Below are positions 9,058 to 17,497 of a DNA stretch of 64,000 nucleotides, piece by piece. The translations under genes were made by a program, and so were the position numbers. This DNA is from an uncultured Bacteroidales bacterium (GTDB lineage Bacteria > Bacteroidota > Bacteroidia > Bacteroidales > P3). A model generated the notes under the pieces. The model saw only the letters and a list, made by a program, of their open reading frames with translations, ran no database searches and was not told where the DNA came from. The first letter of the stretch is position 1. Every line of letters begins with the position of its first letter. The DNA lies in NCBI GenBank assembly GCA_910586395.1, contig CAJUFX010000001.1, positions 196,633 to 260,632 on the forward strand, read 5' to 3'.

Positions 9058-10101
9058 ATGAACATCGAGAATACGCCCGCCGTTTCCACGGGAAATCGCC
9101 CGAAAGAGGCCGTCTCAACCGCCGGTTCCGACGGCAAACGACGGATAGCCGAAATAGATTACCTGAAAAGCATCTATATCATCCTCATGGTCATATTCCA
9201 TTTGGTTTATATCGGCGACAAATACCCCTACCTCAAACAAATCGTCTATACGTTCCACATGCCGGCCTTTCTGATTCTATCCGGCTATCTGGTCAACGTA
9301 CGGAAGACGCCCGCGGCTTTCGCCCGATCCGTCCTCTGGCTTTTCATTCCCTACGCCATCATGGAAAGCGGCTATGCTTTCATGGCGTCCGTCCTCCCCA
9401 TACGCGAAAGCATCGACCGGTTCACATGGTCCGTCCTGCTGGAAAAAGTCTTCGTCCGGCCATTGGGACCTTACTGGTATCTGCATACGCTCATCATCGC
9501 CCATATCCTGTGCTATACGGTTCATAGAATCCCGTTCCGCGACAGACTCTCGCAACTTATCGTCCTGACAGCCTGCTTCGGTATCCTGGCCGAATGCCGG
9601 ATCGTTTCCATGACGCATGCCCTCTATTTCATCATCGGCTTCGCGATAAGCCTGTGTCAACAGGATCTTTTATCGGTCTTCCGGCCGTCCTGCCTGAGCC
9701 TCGCCGCCTTGACAATCTTATGCCTCAACCCCAACCATCTGGAAAGCCACAGCCTTTGGGGCGTGGTCATCACCTACCTTTCTTTCAGCTTTTTACTATG
9801 GGTTTACCCATATATATCCCACGGAATCCGGCAACCTTTGCAATTCATCGGCAAAAACACGCTGTCCATCCTGCTGTTCTCGCCCATCTTCACGCTATTG
9901 TCCAAACCGCTGGCCCCCCTGTTTTCCTTTGATCCGACAGGGCTGATTTTCACCTGCGCGGCCGTAAGCCTGACCCTCTGCGGAAGTTTCGCCATCGCAT
10001 GGACGTCGGATCGATTGAAACTGTCCCGCTTTTTCTGCGGGAAACCGAACCTCTTGATTCGGAACCGTCAACAAACGGATCTCTCAGCCGCCCCAAAATA
10101 A
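9058..10101 (+). CDS. acyltransferase-3 family integral membrane protein
   Basis: 347 residues. After a polar N-terminal tail of ~33 residues comes RIAEIDYLKSIYIILMVIFH, the typical first helix of acyltransferase-3 (OatA/WecH-like) proteins with the catalytic-type His; FHMPAFLILSGYL is the family's second motif. About ten hydrophobic segments follow. Members O-acetylate or otherwise acylate sugars of LPS, peptidoglycan or exopolysaccharide, using cytoplasmic acyl-CoA. The gene stands alone with its own promoter, far from the polysaccharide operon, so its acceptor is unknown. An ATG further in would remove the unconserved tail, but the promoter fits 9058. Confidence 0.85.
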   Translation: MNIENTPAVSTGNRPKEAVSTAGSDGKRRIAEIDYLKSIYIILMVIFHLVYIGDKYPYLKQIVYTFHMPAFLILSGYLVNVRKTPAAFARSVLWLFIPYAIMESGYAFMASVLPIRESIDRFTWSVLLEKVFVRPLGPYWYLHTLIIAHILCYTVHRIPFRDRLSQLIVLTACFGILAECRIVSMTHALYFIIGFAISLCQQDLLSVFRPSCLSLAALTILCLNPNHLESHSLWGVVITYLSFSFLLWVYPYISHGIRQPLQFIGKNTLSILLFSPIFTLLSKPLAPLFSFDPTGLIFTCAAVSLTLCGSFAIAWTSDRLKLSRFFCGKPNLLIRNRQQTDLSAAPK

Positions 10102-10102
10102 T

Positions 10103-10133
10103 TTTGTTCTTTCAAAAAAAGTTTTTACCTTTG
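10103..10133 (+). promoter_or_regulatory. tRNA-Lys promoter (TTTG-N19-TACCTTTG)
   Basis: TTTG 10103-10106 and TACCTTTG 10126-10133 with a 19-nt spacer, directly after the acyltransferase stop codon and about 16 bases before the mature tRNA. Confidence 0.8.
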
Positions 10134-10149
10134 CACCCTCTTTCGAGGG

Positions 10150-10222
10150 GGTCACGTAGCTCAGCTGGTAGAGCACATCCCTTTTAAGGATGGGGCCCTG
10201 GGTTCGAGTCCCAGCGTGACCA
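10150..10222 (+). tRNA. tRNA-Lys (anticodon TTT)
   Basis: 73 nt, folds as a complete cloverleaf: acceptor GGTCACG/CGTGACC, D arm GCTC/GAGC, anticodon stem CATCC/GGATG with loop CTTTTAA (anticodon TTT at 10183-10185), T arm CTGGG/CCCAG with TTCGAGT. Discriminator A at 10222; CCA is not encoded. Confidence 0.97.
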
Positions 10223-10230
10223 CAAACTCC

Positions 10231-10266
10231 AAACCCCGGCTTATCAAAGTTGGGGTTTCTTTTTTT
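10231..10266 (+). terminator. Rho-independent terminator of tRNA-Lys
   Basis: AAACCCCGGCTT (10231-10242) pairs with AAGTTGGGGTTT (10247-10258), a 12-bp stem with two G-U pairs and a 4-nt loop, followed by CTTTTTTTG. It ends nine bases before the next start codon. Confidence 0.9.
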
Positions 10267-10274
10267 GTGGTCCT

Positions 10275-13022
10275 ATGAAACAAACGCTGTTTCCGCCCCT
10301 TGTCCATGGCGATCCGACCGAACGGCAGCAGACGCTTGCCGAAACAGCCCGTCTGTTGCTTTGCCTTTTACTTTCCGCCATCGGCTTCTATGGCATTGCA
10401 TCGATTTGCGCACAGGTGTATCATCCCGACATCCGTCCCCTCATCGAAGAAAGCCGGAGGCTGTTGCCCGAACACCTCGTCAACGATGTCCGGCCGGAAC
10501 CGTTGGAAAACCTGCTCTACAATACCGGCCTGCTTTATTTTCCGCTTTCCCTCTTAGGTCTGTACGGGCTTTTCTCGCGCCGGCGCGCCGAACGCCTGTT
10601 GTCGCGGCCGGCCATATCCACAACCATTCTATATACGACTTGTTTCGCCCTGCTGACGTTGGCGTTTTTCACATTGAGGCAACCCAATCCGTTCTTGGGC
10701 GCCAAACTTTCGATCACCGATTTTCAACCGACCAATTTCAAAGTGTTCTTCGCGCCTCTGCTCGCAGCCCGGAGACCCTTGCTTTACCTTGTATTCATTC
10801 CAGCCATCCTCGGATTATGGTACGGTCTGAGCCGGCTCGCCCCCTCCGCATACGGACGCGCGGATCTGTTGCTCGGCATCACGGTCAACCTGGCGGCATT
10901 ATGGCTTCTGTCGATCGTCTATCGCATAAACCGCTATACGTTCCCCGATACCTGGCAGGGGCAATACGACCTGAACGCCGTCTATTATTCGCAGACCCAG
11001 ACGCTGGCCGGCAGCCCCGTATTGATAAACGGCGTCACGAACACTTACGGCGGCTACCCGCTGTTTCTCGCCCCTATCTTCAAACTCATCGGTTTGGACA
11101 TCTCGCGGTTCACGCTCGTCATGAGCCTGCTCCTCGTCGTCTGCGTCACCTGCTGGGCTTACTTCCTGAACCACTTTACCCGCAGCCGTCTGATGGCGGC
11201 CTTGGGGCTGACCGCCTTGCTGTTTTTCGGCTATCTGACGCCCTATCTGCACGACAGCCTCGTGAACCGCCATACGTTCGATTCTTATTTCGCCAACGCG
11301 CCCATCCGTTGGGTCAGCCCGGCTTTCACGCTCCTGGCGGCCACATTGTACAGCCGACAGCGCACCGCCGTCCGGAACACGGCCTATTATGCGGCGGCCG
11401 TATTGCTGCCGCTCGGCATCGTCTGGTGTCCCGACTTCGGATTTATCAGTTGTACGGCCTGGCTGTTTTTCGTACTGTTCCGCGATTTCTGGACGAAAGC
11501 CGCCATCCCCGCCGGCGGCGGATCCACCGGAACGGACAAGCCGCGCGTGGCCTGGAAAACCGAAGGCCGCCACATCGCCGTATGGATCGGGGGCATCTTA
11601 CTCTCGTTCGGTTTGCTCGCGCTCGTTATGCGACTGGCGTACGGCGCCTGGCCCGATTACCGCCTGTTGTTCCGCACGGCCGCCGTCTTCGGCAAAATCG
11701 GCTTCTTCACCTTGCCCATGCAAGCCTGCCATCCGTGGTTGCTCGTCGCGCTGACCTTCTGCATCGGACTGGCCTACAGCCTGTCGGCTTTCTATCGCCG
11801 CCGGACGGACGACCGGGCGGCCGCCGTCTTTCTGCTCAGTCTGCTGGGGTGCGGCCTGTTCGTCTATTTCAAATCCAGAAGCCATCACGGCAATCTGTTT
11901 CAACCCGCCCTCTACGCCATCATGCTCGGCATCCTGTTTACCGACATGCTTTGGCATCAGATCCGCGAAAAGGGCGTACGCGCGCTGTGGTTTCCCTGCG
12001 CCATCGGCCTGTCGCTTATCGGTTCGGCCGTCCCCGAAAGCCTGGCCGCCGCTCCTGCCTTGCACGGCCTGACCCGCCCTTACCACGGCAACACACCGCC
12101 GCCAGACAAGAGCCGCATTCTCGAAAACAAGGCCTTTATACGGCAATACCCGCGTAAGACCGATCGGGTGTGGGTCTTGACGAGCCATAAATTCCAAAGT
12201 TTTTATTTTGACAAACCGTTGTTGCAATCGGCGTTCAATCCGGGTTTTCTGGATTTGAACACCTTGACCGACTACCAACGGGCCCTGCGCACGATGCGCG
12301 ACTCCAACTTCACGGTGTTTTTGGACGGCGGATCGTTTTATTATTCGCAATGGCGGGATTTGCGGTCCATCCTGGCGGCACGCTATGTCGTCGATACCCA
12401 ACGCCTGCAACCCGACCGACGGGCGTTTTCAGCTTTGAATCCACGGAAGAACCGGCTTCCGGCAACGGCCGTTCTGACCCGCCCCGGCGAAAACGCCTTG
12501 CTCCACCGCAAATATACCGACACGCCGCAGGGCTACGGCCTACGCGTCCAAGACGCCTGCGGCCTGCCTTTCACCTTAGACATGCAGACGTTCTCGGTGG
12601 AAATCATATTTTTGGCGTGGCCGCAACACTATTCGCGCAGCACGGTGTTCAGTCAATACACCGACACGGCCGGATTCGGCTTATTCCATGTGAACGAAAA
12701 TAACCATACCAATCTTTACGGCTTTGCCTGCGGCCCGACCCAACGCCTTTTCCAGATACCGACGCCCTCTTGGAATTATATCGTGTTCAACTTTATGCCG
12801 GATGCCGTAGATCTCTATGTAAACACGCAGCACTACGGCCGCATGCCACTGCCCGCCCCCTACCGGCCCGGTTCCGATAAATTTTTCATCGGCGCGCAAG
12901 ATGGTCTCGCGCACTACATAGGCGGAATCAGCGAAATCGCGATCCACGGCCGACTCCAAACGGAAGCCGGCATGGTAGCGGCATTCGAGAAATTCCGCCG
13001 AAGCGTGTTATATGGGGAATAA
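10275..13022 (+). CDS. large polytopic membrane protein, possible GT-C-type glycosyltransferase with C-terminal LamG-like domain
   Basis: 915 residues. Residues ~20-560 hold roughly a dozen hydrophobic segments with long loops, including a first large polar loop with YDLNAVYYSQTQTLAGS, reminiscent of polytopic GT-C glycosyltransferases. Residues ~590-720 look periplasmic. Residues ~740-900 alternate short beta strands (FSVEIIFLAW, YIVFNFMPDAVDLYVN, DKFFIGAQDG, YIGGISEIAIHGR) in the pattern of a concanavalin/LamG-type jelly roll. I do not recognise a named family; the GT-C call is inference from topology. The start follows a strong terminator, so expression depends on read-through or a promoter I could not find. 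An overlapping reading frame on the same strand (10250-12157) is a GC-rich shadow lacking membrane segments. Confidence 0.6.
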   Translation: MKQTLFPPLVHGDPTERQQTLAETARLLLCLLLSAIGFYGIASICAQVYHPDIRPLIEESRRLLPEHLVNDVRPEPLENLLYNTGLLYFPLSLLGLYGLFSRRRAERLLSRPAISTTILYTTCFALLTLAFFTLRQPNPFLGAKLSITDFQPTNFKVFFAPLLAARRPLLYLVFIPAILGLWYGLSRLAPSAYGRADLLLGITVNLAALWLLSIVYRINRYTFPDTWQGQYDLNAVYYSQTQTLAGSPVLINGVTNTYGGYPLFLAPIFKLIGLDISRFTLVMSLLLVVCVTCWAYFLNHFTRSRLMAALGLTALLFFGYLTPYLHDSLVNRHTFDSYFANAPIRWVSPAFTLLAATLYSRQRTAVRNTAYYAAAVLLPLGIVWCPDFGFISCTAWLFFVLFRDFWTKAAIPAGGGSTGTDKPRVAWKTEGRHIAVWIGGILLSFGLLALVMRLAYGAWPDYRLLFRTAAVFGKIGFFTLPMQACHPWLLVALTFCIGLAYSLSAFYRRRTDDRAAAVFLLSLLGCGLFVYFKSRSHHGNLFQPALYAIMLGILFTDMLWHQIREKGVRALWFPCAIGLSLIGSAVPESLAAAPALHGLTRPYHGNTPPPDKSRILENKAFIRQYPRKTDRVWVLTSHKFQSFYFDKPLLQSAFNPGFLDLNTLTDYQRALRTMRDSNFTVFLDGGSFYYSQWRDLRSILAARYVVDTQRLQPDRRAFSALNPRKNRLPATAVLTRPGENALLHRKYTDTPQGYGLRVQDACGLPFTLDMQTFSVEIIFLAWPQHYSRSTVFSQYTDTAGFGLFHVNENNHTNLYGFACGPTQRLFQIPTPSWNYIVFNFMPDAVDLYVNTQHYGRMPLPAPYRPGSDKFFIGAQDGLAHYIGGISEIAIHGRLQTEAGMVAAFEKFRRSVLYGE

Positions 13023-13097
13023 GCCTCTCCGAAGCAAAACCGCCATGTCGTCTCTCCATGTCGGCGGCACGCCTATTTTGCGATGAAAGCGCGGAGA

Positions 13098-13931
13098 CTA
13101 TCGGGCGCGCTGGCGCAGGGCTTCGTAAAGCAGGATGCCGTTGGCCACCGAAACGTTGAGCGATTCAATGCGGCCCAACATCGGGATACGCGCACGGCCA
13201 TCGCAGAGCTTCAGATATTCCGGGCTGACGCCGTCTTCCTCCGACCCTAAGATGAACGCGGTCGGATCCGTATAATCGATTTCGGTATAGGGCGAACTGC
13301 CTTTTTCGGTAACCGCCACGATTTTAAGTCCTGAAGCCTTCAAAAAATGAATGGCCGTCTTGAGATTGGCTTCACGGCAGACAGGCACCGTCAGCAACGC
13401 GCCGGCCGAAGCCTTGAGCGCGTCTTCGTTCATGGCCGCCGCATGATGCGCCGGGATAATGACGGCATCGACCCCCGCCCCCTCGGCCGTCCGCACCATG
13501 GCGCCGAAATTGCGCACGTCGGTGATGCGGTCGAAAATCAGCACGAGCGGCACGCGGCCGGCCTCATAGACCTGCGGCAATACGGCGTCTATCGTCTGAA
13601 ACGGCACGGGCGAGATATAGGCGGCCACGCCCTGATGGTTAGCCTGCGGAAACAGCCGTTGCAAAGCTTCGGCCGGCAGGTATTGCACCGGCAAGGCCGC
13701 TTCGCGCACCGCCGCCATGAGCTCTTGTCCCAATTCGCCTTTCAAGCCTTTCTGCACCAATACTTTTTCAATGTCCTTGCCGCTTCTGACGGCTTCCATA
13801 ACCGGCCGCAAGCCATATACCACACGGCGTTCGCCGTTGCGCGGGCTTGGACGTCCTTGACGTTCCTGACGCCCCTCCACTTCCCTGTGGCGCGGCATGG
13901 CCGGCGAACGTCTATCCTCCACTTCTCTCAT
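13098..13931 (-). CDS. rlmB: 23S rRNA (guanosine-2'-O-)-methyltransferase RlmB-type (TrmH/SpoU family)
   Basis: 277 residues. A basic low-complexity N-terminus (~30 residues) precedes RRVVYGLRPVMEAVRSG, the substrate-binding L30e-like domain, and a SPOUT knot domain with FDRITDVRNFGAMVRTAEGAG (motif 1), FILGSEEDGVSP (motif 2) and RIPMLGRIESLNVSVANGILLYEALRQ (motif 3), which carry the AdoMet site and catalytic Arg/Ser. It methylates a guanosine ribose in 23S rRNA; a tRNA target (TrmH) is the alternative. Divergent from mtaB. The exact start within the basic tail is uncertain (second ATG 33 bases in). Confidence 0.92.
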   Translation of the reverse strand: MREVEDRRSPAMPRHREVEGRQERQGRPSPRNGERRVVYGLRPVMEAVRSGKDIEKVLVQKGLKGELGQELMAAVREAALPVQYLPAEALQRLFPQANHQGVAAYISPVPFQTIDAVLPQVYEAGRVPLVLIFDRITDVRNFGAMVRTAEGAGVDAVIIPAHHAAAMNEDALKASAGALLTVPVCREANLKTAIHFLKASGLKIVAVTEKGSSPYTEIDYTDPTAFILGSEEDGVSPEYLKLCDGRARIPMLGRIESLNVSVANGILLYEALRQRAR

Positions 13932-14015
13932 AACTCGGTTTTAAGGTTGCAAGTTTACGCATTTTTCCGCGATTTCACGCCATAACAGCCAAGACGGGCG
14001 CATGAAAAAAAATAG

Positions 14016-14023
14016 TATCTTTG
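14016..14023 (+). promoter_or_regulatory. -7 box TATCTTTG of the mtaB operon
   Basis: TATCTTTG matches the -7 consensus; no TTTG is found at -33. It overlaps the in-frame TTG at 14021, so translation must begin downstream. Confidence 0.55.
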
Positions 14024-14041
14024 TGGGATAAAAAACGTGAC

Positions 14042-15466
14042 GTGAAAAGGATCGCATTCCATACCTTGGGCTGCAAGCTCAACTTTACCGAAAGCTCGGC
14101 CTTGGCGCAACGTTTCGAACAAGCCGGCTTCACGGTGGTTCCAGCCGACACCCAGGCCGACATCTATGTCATCAACACGTGTACGGTCACGGCCGAAGCC
14201 GAAAAGAAATGCCGCCAGTTCATCCACCGCCTCCACCGCCTCCATCCACAGGCCGAAATCGCCGTAACCGGCTGTTTCGCCGAATTGCGGAGCGAAGAAC
14301 TGCGCGCGATGGCAGGGGTGAGCCATGTTTTGGGGACGGCCGACAAGACGCAGCTTATCGAACTGATTATAAACGAAGTGAACCGACAGGCGGCGGCCGC
14401 GGATGCGGTCGGTACGGCGGTGGCTCCGCCCGTGGACAGCGCGGCCTTTACACCGCTCTATTCCGCCAAAGGGCGGACGCGTTCCTTTTTCAAGATACAG
14501 GACGGTTGCGACAACTTCTGCACTTACTGCGCCATCCCCTACGCCCGCGGCCGCAGCCGCAGCGCCAGTATCGCGCAGACCGTGGAGACGGCGCGGCGCA
14601 TCGCGGCCGACGGCTTCAAGGAAGTGGTTTTCACAGGCGTCAACATCGGCGATTTCGGCCGTAAGAACGGCGAACGATTGGTGGATCTGCTGCGCACGCT
14701 GTTGCGCATCGACGGCATCGAACGCTGGCGGCTGTCCTCCATAGAACCGGATTTACTCGATAGCGAAATCATCGAACTCGTGGCCGGCGAACCCAAACTC
14801 ATGCCGCACTTCCACATCCCGTTGCAGGCCGGGGCTGACCGCGTGCTCCGCGAGATGCACCGCCATTACGACACCGCCTTTTTCGCGCGCAAGGTCGAGG
14901 AGATCCGCCGACGCCTGCCCGATGTCTTTATCGCGGCCGACGTCATCGTGGGCTTCCCCACCGAGACGGCGCAAGACTTCGAAGACGGCTACCGCTTCAT
15001 CGAATCCCTGCCGATTTCCGCCCTGCATGTCTTTTCCTATTCGGCACGCCCGGAAGCCGTGGCTTACCGCTACGAAAACGCCTACGCCCCGGGCGAAAAA
15101 GAAGAACGCAGCCGACGGCTCCACGCGCTTTCGGACGCCAAGAAAGCCGCCTTTTACGAACGGTTTTCGGGACAGTCCGCCGTCGTCCTGTGGGAATCCG
15201 AACTATTCCGGCCGACCGGACGCAAAAGCGATGCCGGCACAGATGATGCCGCGGCGGACGGCAAGACGCGCAACGGACAGGCCGACGACTGCATGCTGGG
15301 TTATACCGAAAACTACCTGCGCGTGGCCGCCCCCTACGATGAGACCAAAATCAATACGCTGGAATCCGTCTTACTGGACCACGCCTACCTGCATCCCGAC
15401 AAAGACCGCGTCATGAAGATTCGGCCTACCGAAACGCGGGCAAACCTACAAGCCTCATGCAAGTAA
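14042..15466 (+). CDS. mtaB: tRNA t6A37 methylthiotransferase MtaB
   Basis: 474 residues. UPF0004 domain with GCKLN, NTCTVT and VTGCFAEL (three cluster cysteines), radical SAM domain with CDNFCTYCAIPYARGRSRS (CxxxCxxC) and a C-terminal region with an unusually long polar insert around residues 395-425 (TGRKSDAGTDDAAADGK) where the TRAM-like domain usually lies. It converts t6A to ms2t6A at position 37 of ANN-decoding tRNAs. I take GTG 14042 as the start because the TTG at 14021 is inside the -7 box; the protein then starts MKRIAFHTLGCKLN. Its 3' end overlaps ispH by 10 bases, so the two are translationally coupled. Confidence 0.94.
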   Translation: MKRIAFHTLGCKLNFTESSALAQRFEQAGFTVVPADTQADIYVINTCTVTAEAEKKCRQFIHRLHRLHPQAEIAVTGCFAELRSEELRAMAGVSHVLGTADKTQLIELIINEVNRQAAAADAVGTAVAPPVDSAAFTPLYSAKGRTRSFFKIQDGCDNFCTYCAIPYARGRSRSASIAQTVETARRIAADGFKEVVFTGVNIGDFGRKNGERLVDLLRTLLRIDGIERWRLSSIEPDLLDSEIIELVAGEPKLMPHFHIPLQAGADRVLREMHRHYDTAFFARKVEEIRRRLPDVFIAADVIVGFPTETAQDFEDGYRFIESLPISALHVFSYSARPEAVAYRYENAYAPGEKEERSRRLHALSDAKKAAFYERFSGQSAVVLWESELFRPTGRKSDAGTDDAAADGKTRNGQADDCMLGYTENYLRVAAPYDETKINTLESVLLDHAYLHPDKDRVMKIRPTETRANLQASCK

Positions 15467-16335
15467 CCATCGACGAACAATCGGGTTTCTGCTTCGGCGT
15501 CGTCTCGGCCATCAAGGCCGCCGAAGCTCAACTCGACCGCCATCCGGGCGGCCTGTACTGCCTCGGCCACATCGTGCACAACAGCCGGGAAGTGGAGCGG
15601 CTCGCCGCTCTCGGCCTCAAGGTCATAGACGACGAAGCCTTCCGCAACCTGCACGACGTGAAGGTGCTGATACGGGCGCACGGCGAGCCGCCCGAAACCT
15701 ACCGCATCGCTGAAACGAACCGCATCGAACTCATCGACGCCACGTGCCCGATGGTGCTCAAACTGCAGGAACGCATCAAACAAGGCTACGAAGAAGTCTC
15801 GGCGCAAAACGGTCAGGTGCTGATTTACGGCAAAGCCGGCCATGCGGAAGTACGCGGCCTGAACGGACAGACCGGCAACCGCGCCACCGTCATCAGCCGC
15901 TTCGAAGACGCCGTGCCGCTGCGCTACGACCGCCCGACACGCCTCTACTCCCAGACGACGATGAACGAAAGCGACTACCTGCAACTGGCCGCATACATCC
16001 GCCGGCGCTGCGAGGCGGAGGGCGGCGCGTTCGAAATGGTGAACAGCATCTGCAAGAGCATGAGCGCCCGCGCCGAAAAACTCAAACAATTCGCACAGGC
16101 GCACGACGCGCTCGTCTTCGTCAGCGACAAGAAAAGTTCCAACGGCCAATATCTGTACGAGATCTGTAAAACCCACAACCCGCATACGTTTTTCATCACC
16201 GACCCCAAAGAACTGGACCGCGACGCCTTCCTGGCCTACGGTTTCCGTTCGGTCGGCGTATGCGGCGCCACGTCCACGCCCATGTGGCTGATGGAATCGG
16301 TGGCCGAAACGATAAAACGACTGCCATGTACCTGA
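15457..16335 (+). CDS. ispH: 4-hydroxy-3-methylbut-2-enyl diphosphate reductase
   Basis: 292 residues, full length. Last step of the MEP pathway, giving IPP and DMAPP. The three cluster-binding cysteines are visible at QSGFCFGV (Cys12), DATCPMV and VCGATSTPMW; the conserved HIVHN and AHGEPPE histidines and the catalytic-loop glutamate region are present. Overlaps mtaB upstream (10 bases) and recF downstream (10 bases). ispE lies elsewhere in this window (36.5 kb), so the MEP route is the isoprenoid supply of this organism. Confidence 0.97.
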   Translation: MQVTIDEQSGFCFGVVSAIKAAEAQLDRHPGGLYCLGHIVHNSREVERLAALGLKVIDDEAFRNLHDVKVLIRAHGEPPETYRIAETNRIELIDATCPMVLKLQERIKQGYEEVSAQNGQVLIYGKAGHAEVRGLNGQTGNRATVISRFEDAVPLRYDRPTRLYSQTTMNESDYLQLAAYIRRRCEAEGGAFEMVNSICKSMSARAEKLKQFAQAHDALVFVSDKKSSNGQYLYEICKTHNPHTFFITDPKELDRDAFLAYGFRSVGVCGATSTPMWLMESVAETIKRLPCT

Positions 16336-17459
16336 GCCGCCTGACCCTCGCCTCGTTCAAGAACTATCAAGAGGCCGAACTCACGTTCTGTCCTAAAATC
16401 AACTGCTTTGTAGGCAACAACGGCAGCGGCAAGACCAATCTGCTCGACGCCATCCACTATCTGTCGTTTTCCAAAAGCTATTTCAACAATATAGACGGAC
16501 AGAACATCCGGTACGGCGATGATTTCTTCGCCATACACGGCACCTACCGCCATGACGGCGATGCGTTCCAGATTCACTGCACCTACCGGCGCAACGGCCG
16601 CAAGACGCTCAAAATCGACAGCAAGGAATACGAACGGCTGTCGGAACACATCGGCCGCATTCCGCTCATCATGATCGCACCGCAGGATCAGGAACTCGTC
16701 TATGGTACGGCCGAATGCCGACGGCGTTTTTTAGACAGCGTGATTTCACAGTTCAGCCGCACCTACCTCGACCACCTCATCGCCTACAACCATGCGTTGG
16801 GCCAACGGAACCACCTGCTGAAACAGGGCATGGTCGATGCCGCGCTTTTGGACATACTCGACACGCAATTGGCCGAGCGGGGAGCGGCCATCCTGCAAGA
16901 ACGCCTGACATTCATAGACGCGTTGCAACCCTATTTCAGCCAATACTTCAACGACATAGCCGAAGAACGTGAAAATCCCGGCATGGCCTACCGCAGTACG
17001 GCCGGCGATCCGGAGAACTACAAGGCCGCCCTGACGGCCGCCGCCGAGAAAGACCGTTTCCTGCAATATACATCCGTGGGCATACACCGCGACGACCTGC
17101 TGCTGACCTTGGACGGCCATGCGCTGAAGAAAACGGGTTCGCAAGGCCAGCAGAAATCGTTTCTGCTCTCGCTACGGCTCGCGCAATGGGAATACATGAC
17201 GCGACAAAAGCATCTCCACCCGATCCTGCTCTTGGACGACGTTTTCGACAAATTGGACAAAAATCGGGTTTACCGATTATTGAAAGTCGTGGGCGAAGAC
17301 CACTTCGGTCAAGTCTTCATCAGCGACACCGACCCGAACCGCGTGGCGCGGATTTTCGAACTGCACCCGATAGAACACCGGTTGTTCACGTTGCCGTTTG
17401 CCGATGAGCCGGACGATATGGCCGATGTCCCCGCGGAGGCTTCGGACAAGATTTCTTGA
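16326..17459 (+). CDS. recF: DNA replication and repair protein RecF
   Basis: 377 residues. Walker A GNNGSGKTNLLDAI near residue 30, ABC signature SQGQQKSFLLSLRLAQ and Walker B PILLLDDVFDKLD in the C-terminal third; the YLSRLTLASFKNY start is typical. RecF loads RecA at gapped DNA with RecO and RecR. I moved the start to ATG 16326, which overlaps the ispH stop; the in-frame ATG at 16260 would add 22 residues that are out-of-frame ispH sequence. The last ~20 residues are polar and unconserved. Confidence 0.96.
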   Translation: MYLSRLTLASFKNYQEAELTFCPKINCFVGNNGSGKTNLLDAIHYLSFSKSYFNNIDGQNIRYGDDFFAIHGTYRHDGDAFQIHCTYRRNGRKTLKIDSKEYERLSEHIGRIPLIMIAPQDQELVYGTAECRRRFLDSVISQFSRTYLDHLIAYNHALGQRNHLLKQGMVDAALLDILDTQLAERGAAILQERLTFIDALQPYFSQYFNDIAEERENPGMAYRSTAGDPENYKAALTAAAEKDRFLQYTSVGIHRDDLLLTLDGHALKKTGSQGQQKSFLLSLRLAQWEYMTRQKHLHPILLLDDVFDKLDKNRVYRLLKVVGEDHFGQVFISDTDPNRVARIFELHPIEHRLFTLPFADEPDDMADVPAEASDKIS

Positions 17460-17497
17460 ACCCATTGATTTTAACCCTAATAAGGGGCTTCGGACGA

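Noticed and set aside
10150..10275. tRNA-Lys as an integration site of a genomic island
   Set aside because: The tRNA is followed by its own intact terminator; there is no integrase and no repeated 3' tRNA end downstream in the window.
10250..12157. 635-codon frame in +2 relative to the polytopic membrane protein
   Set aside because: Arg/Pro/His-rich with no membrane segments; the overlapping frame has regular hydrophobic helices and beta strands to its natural stop.
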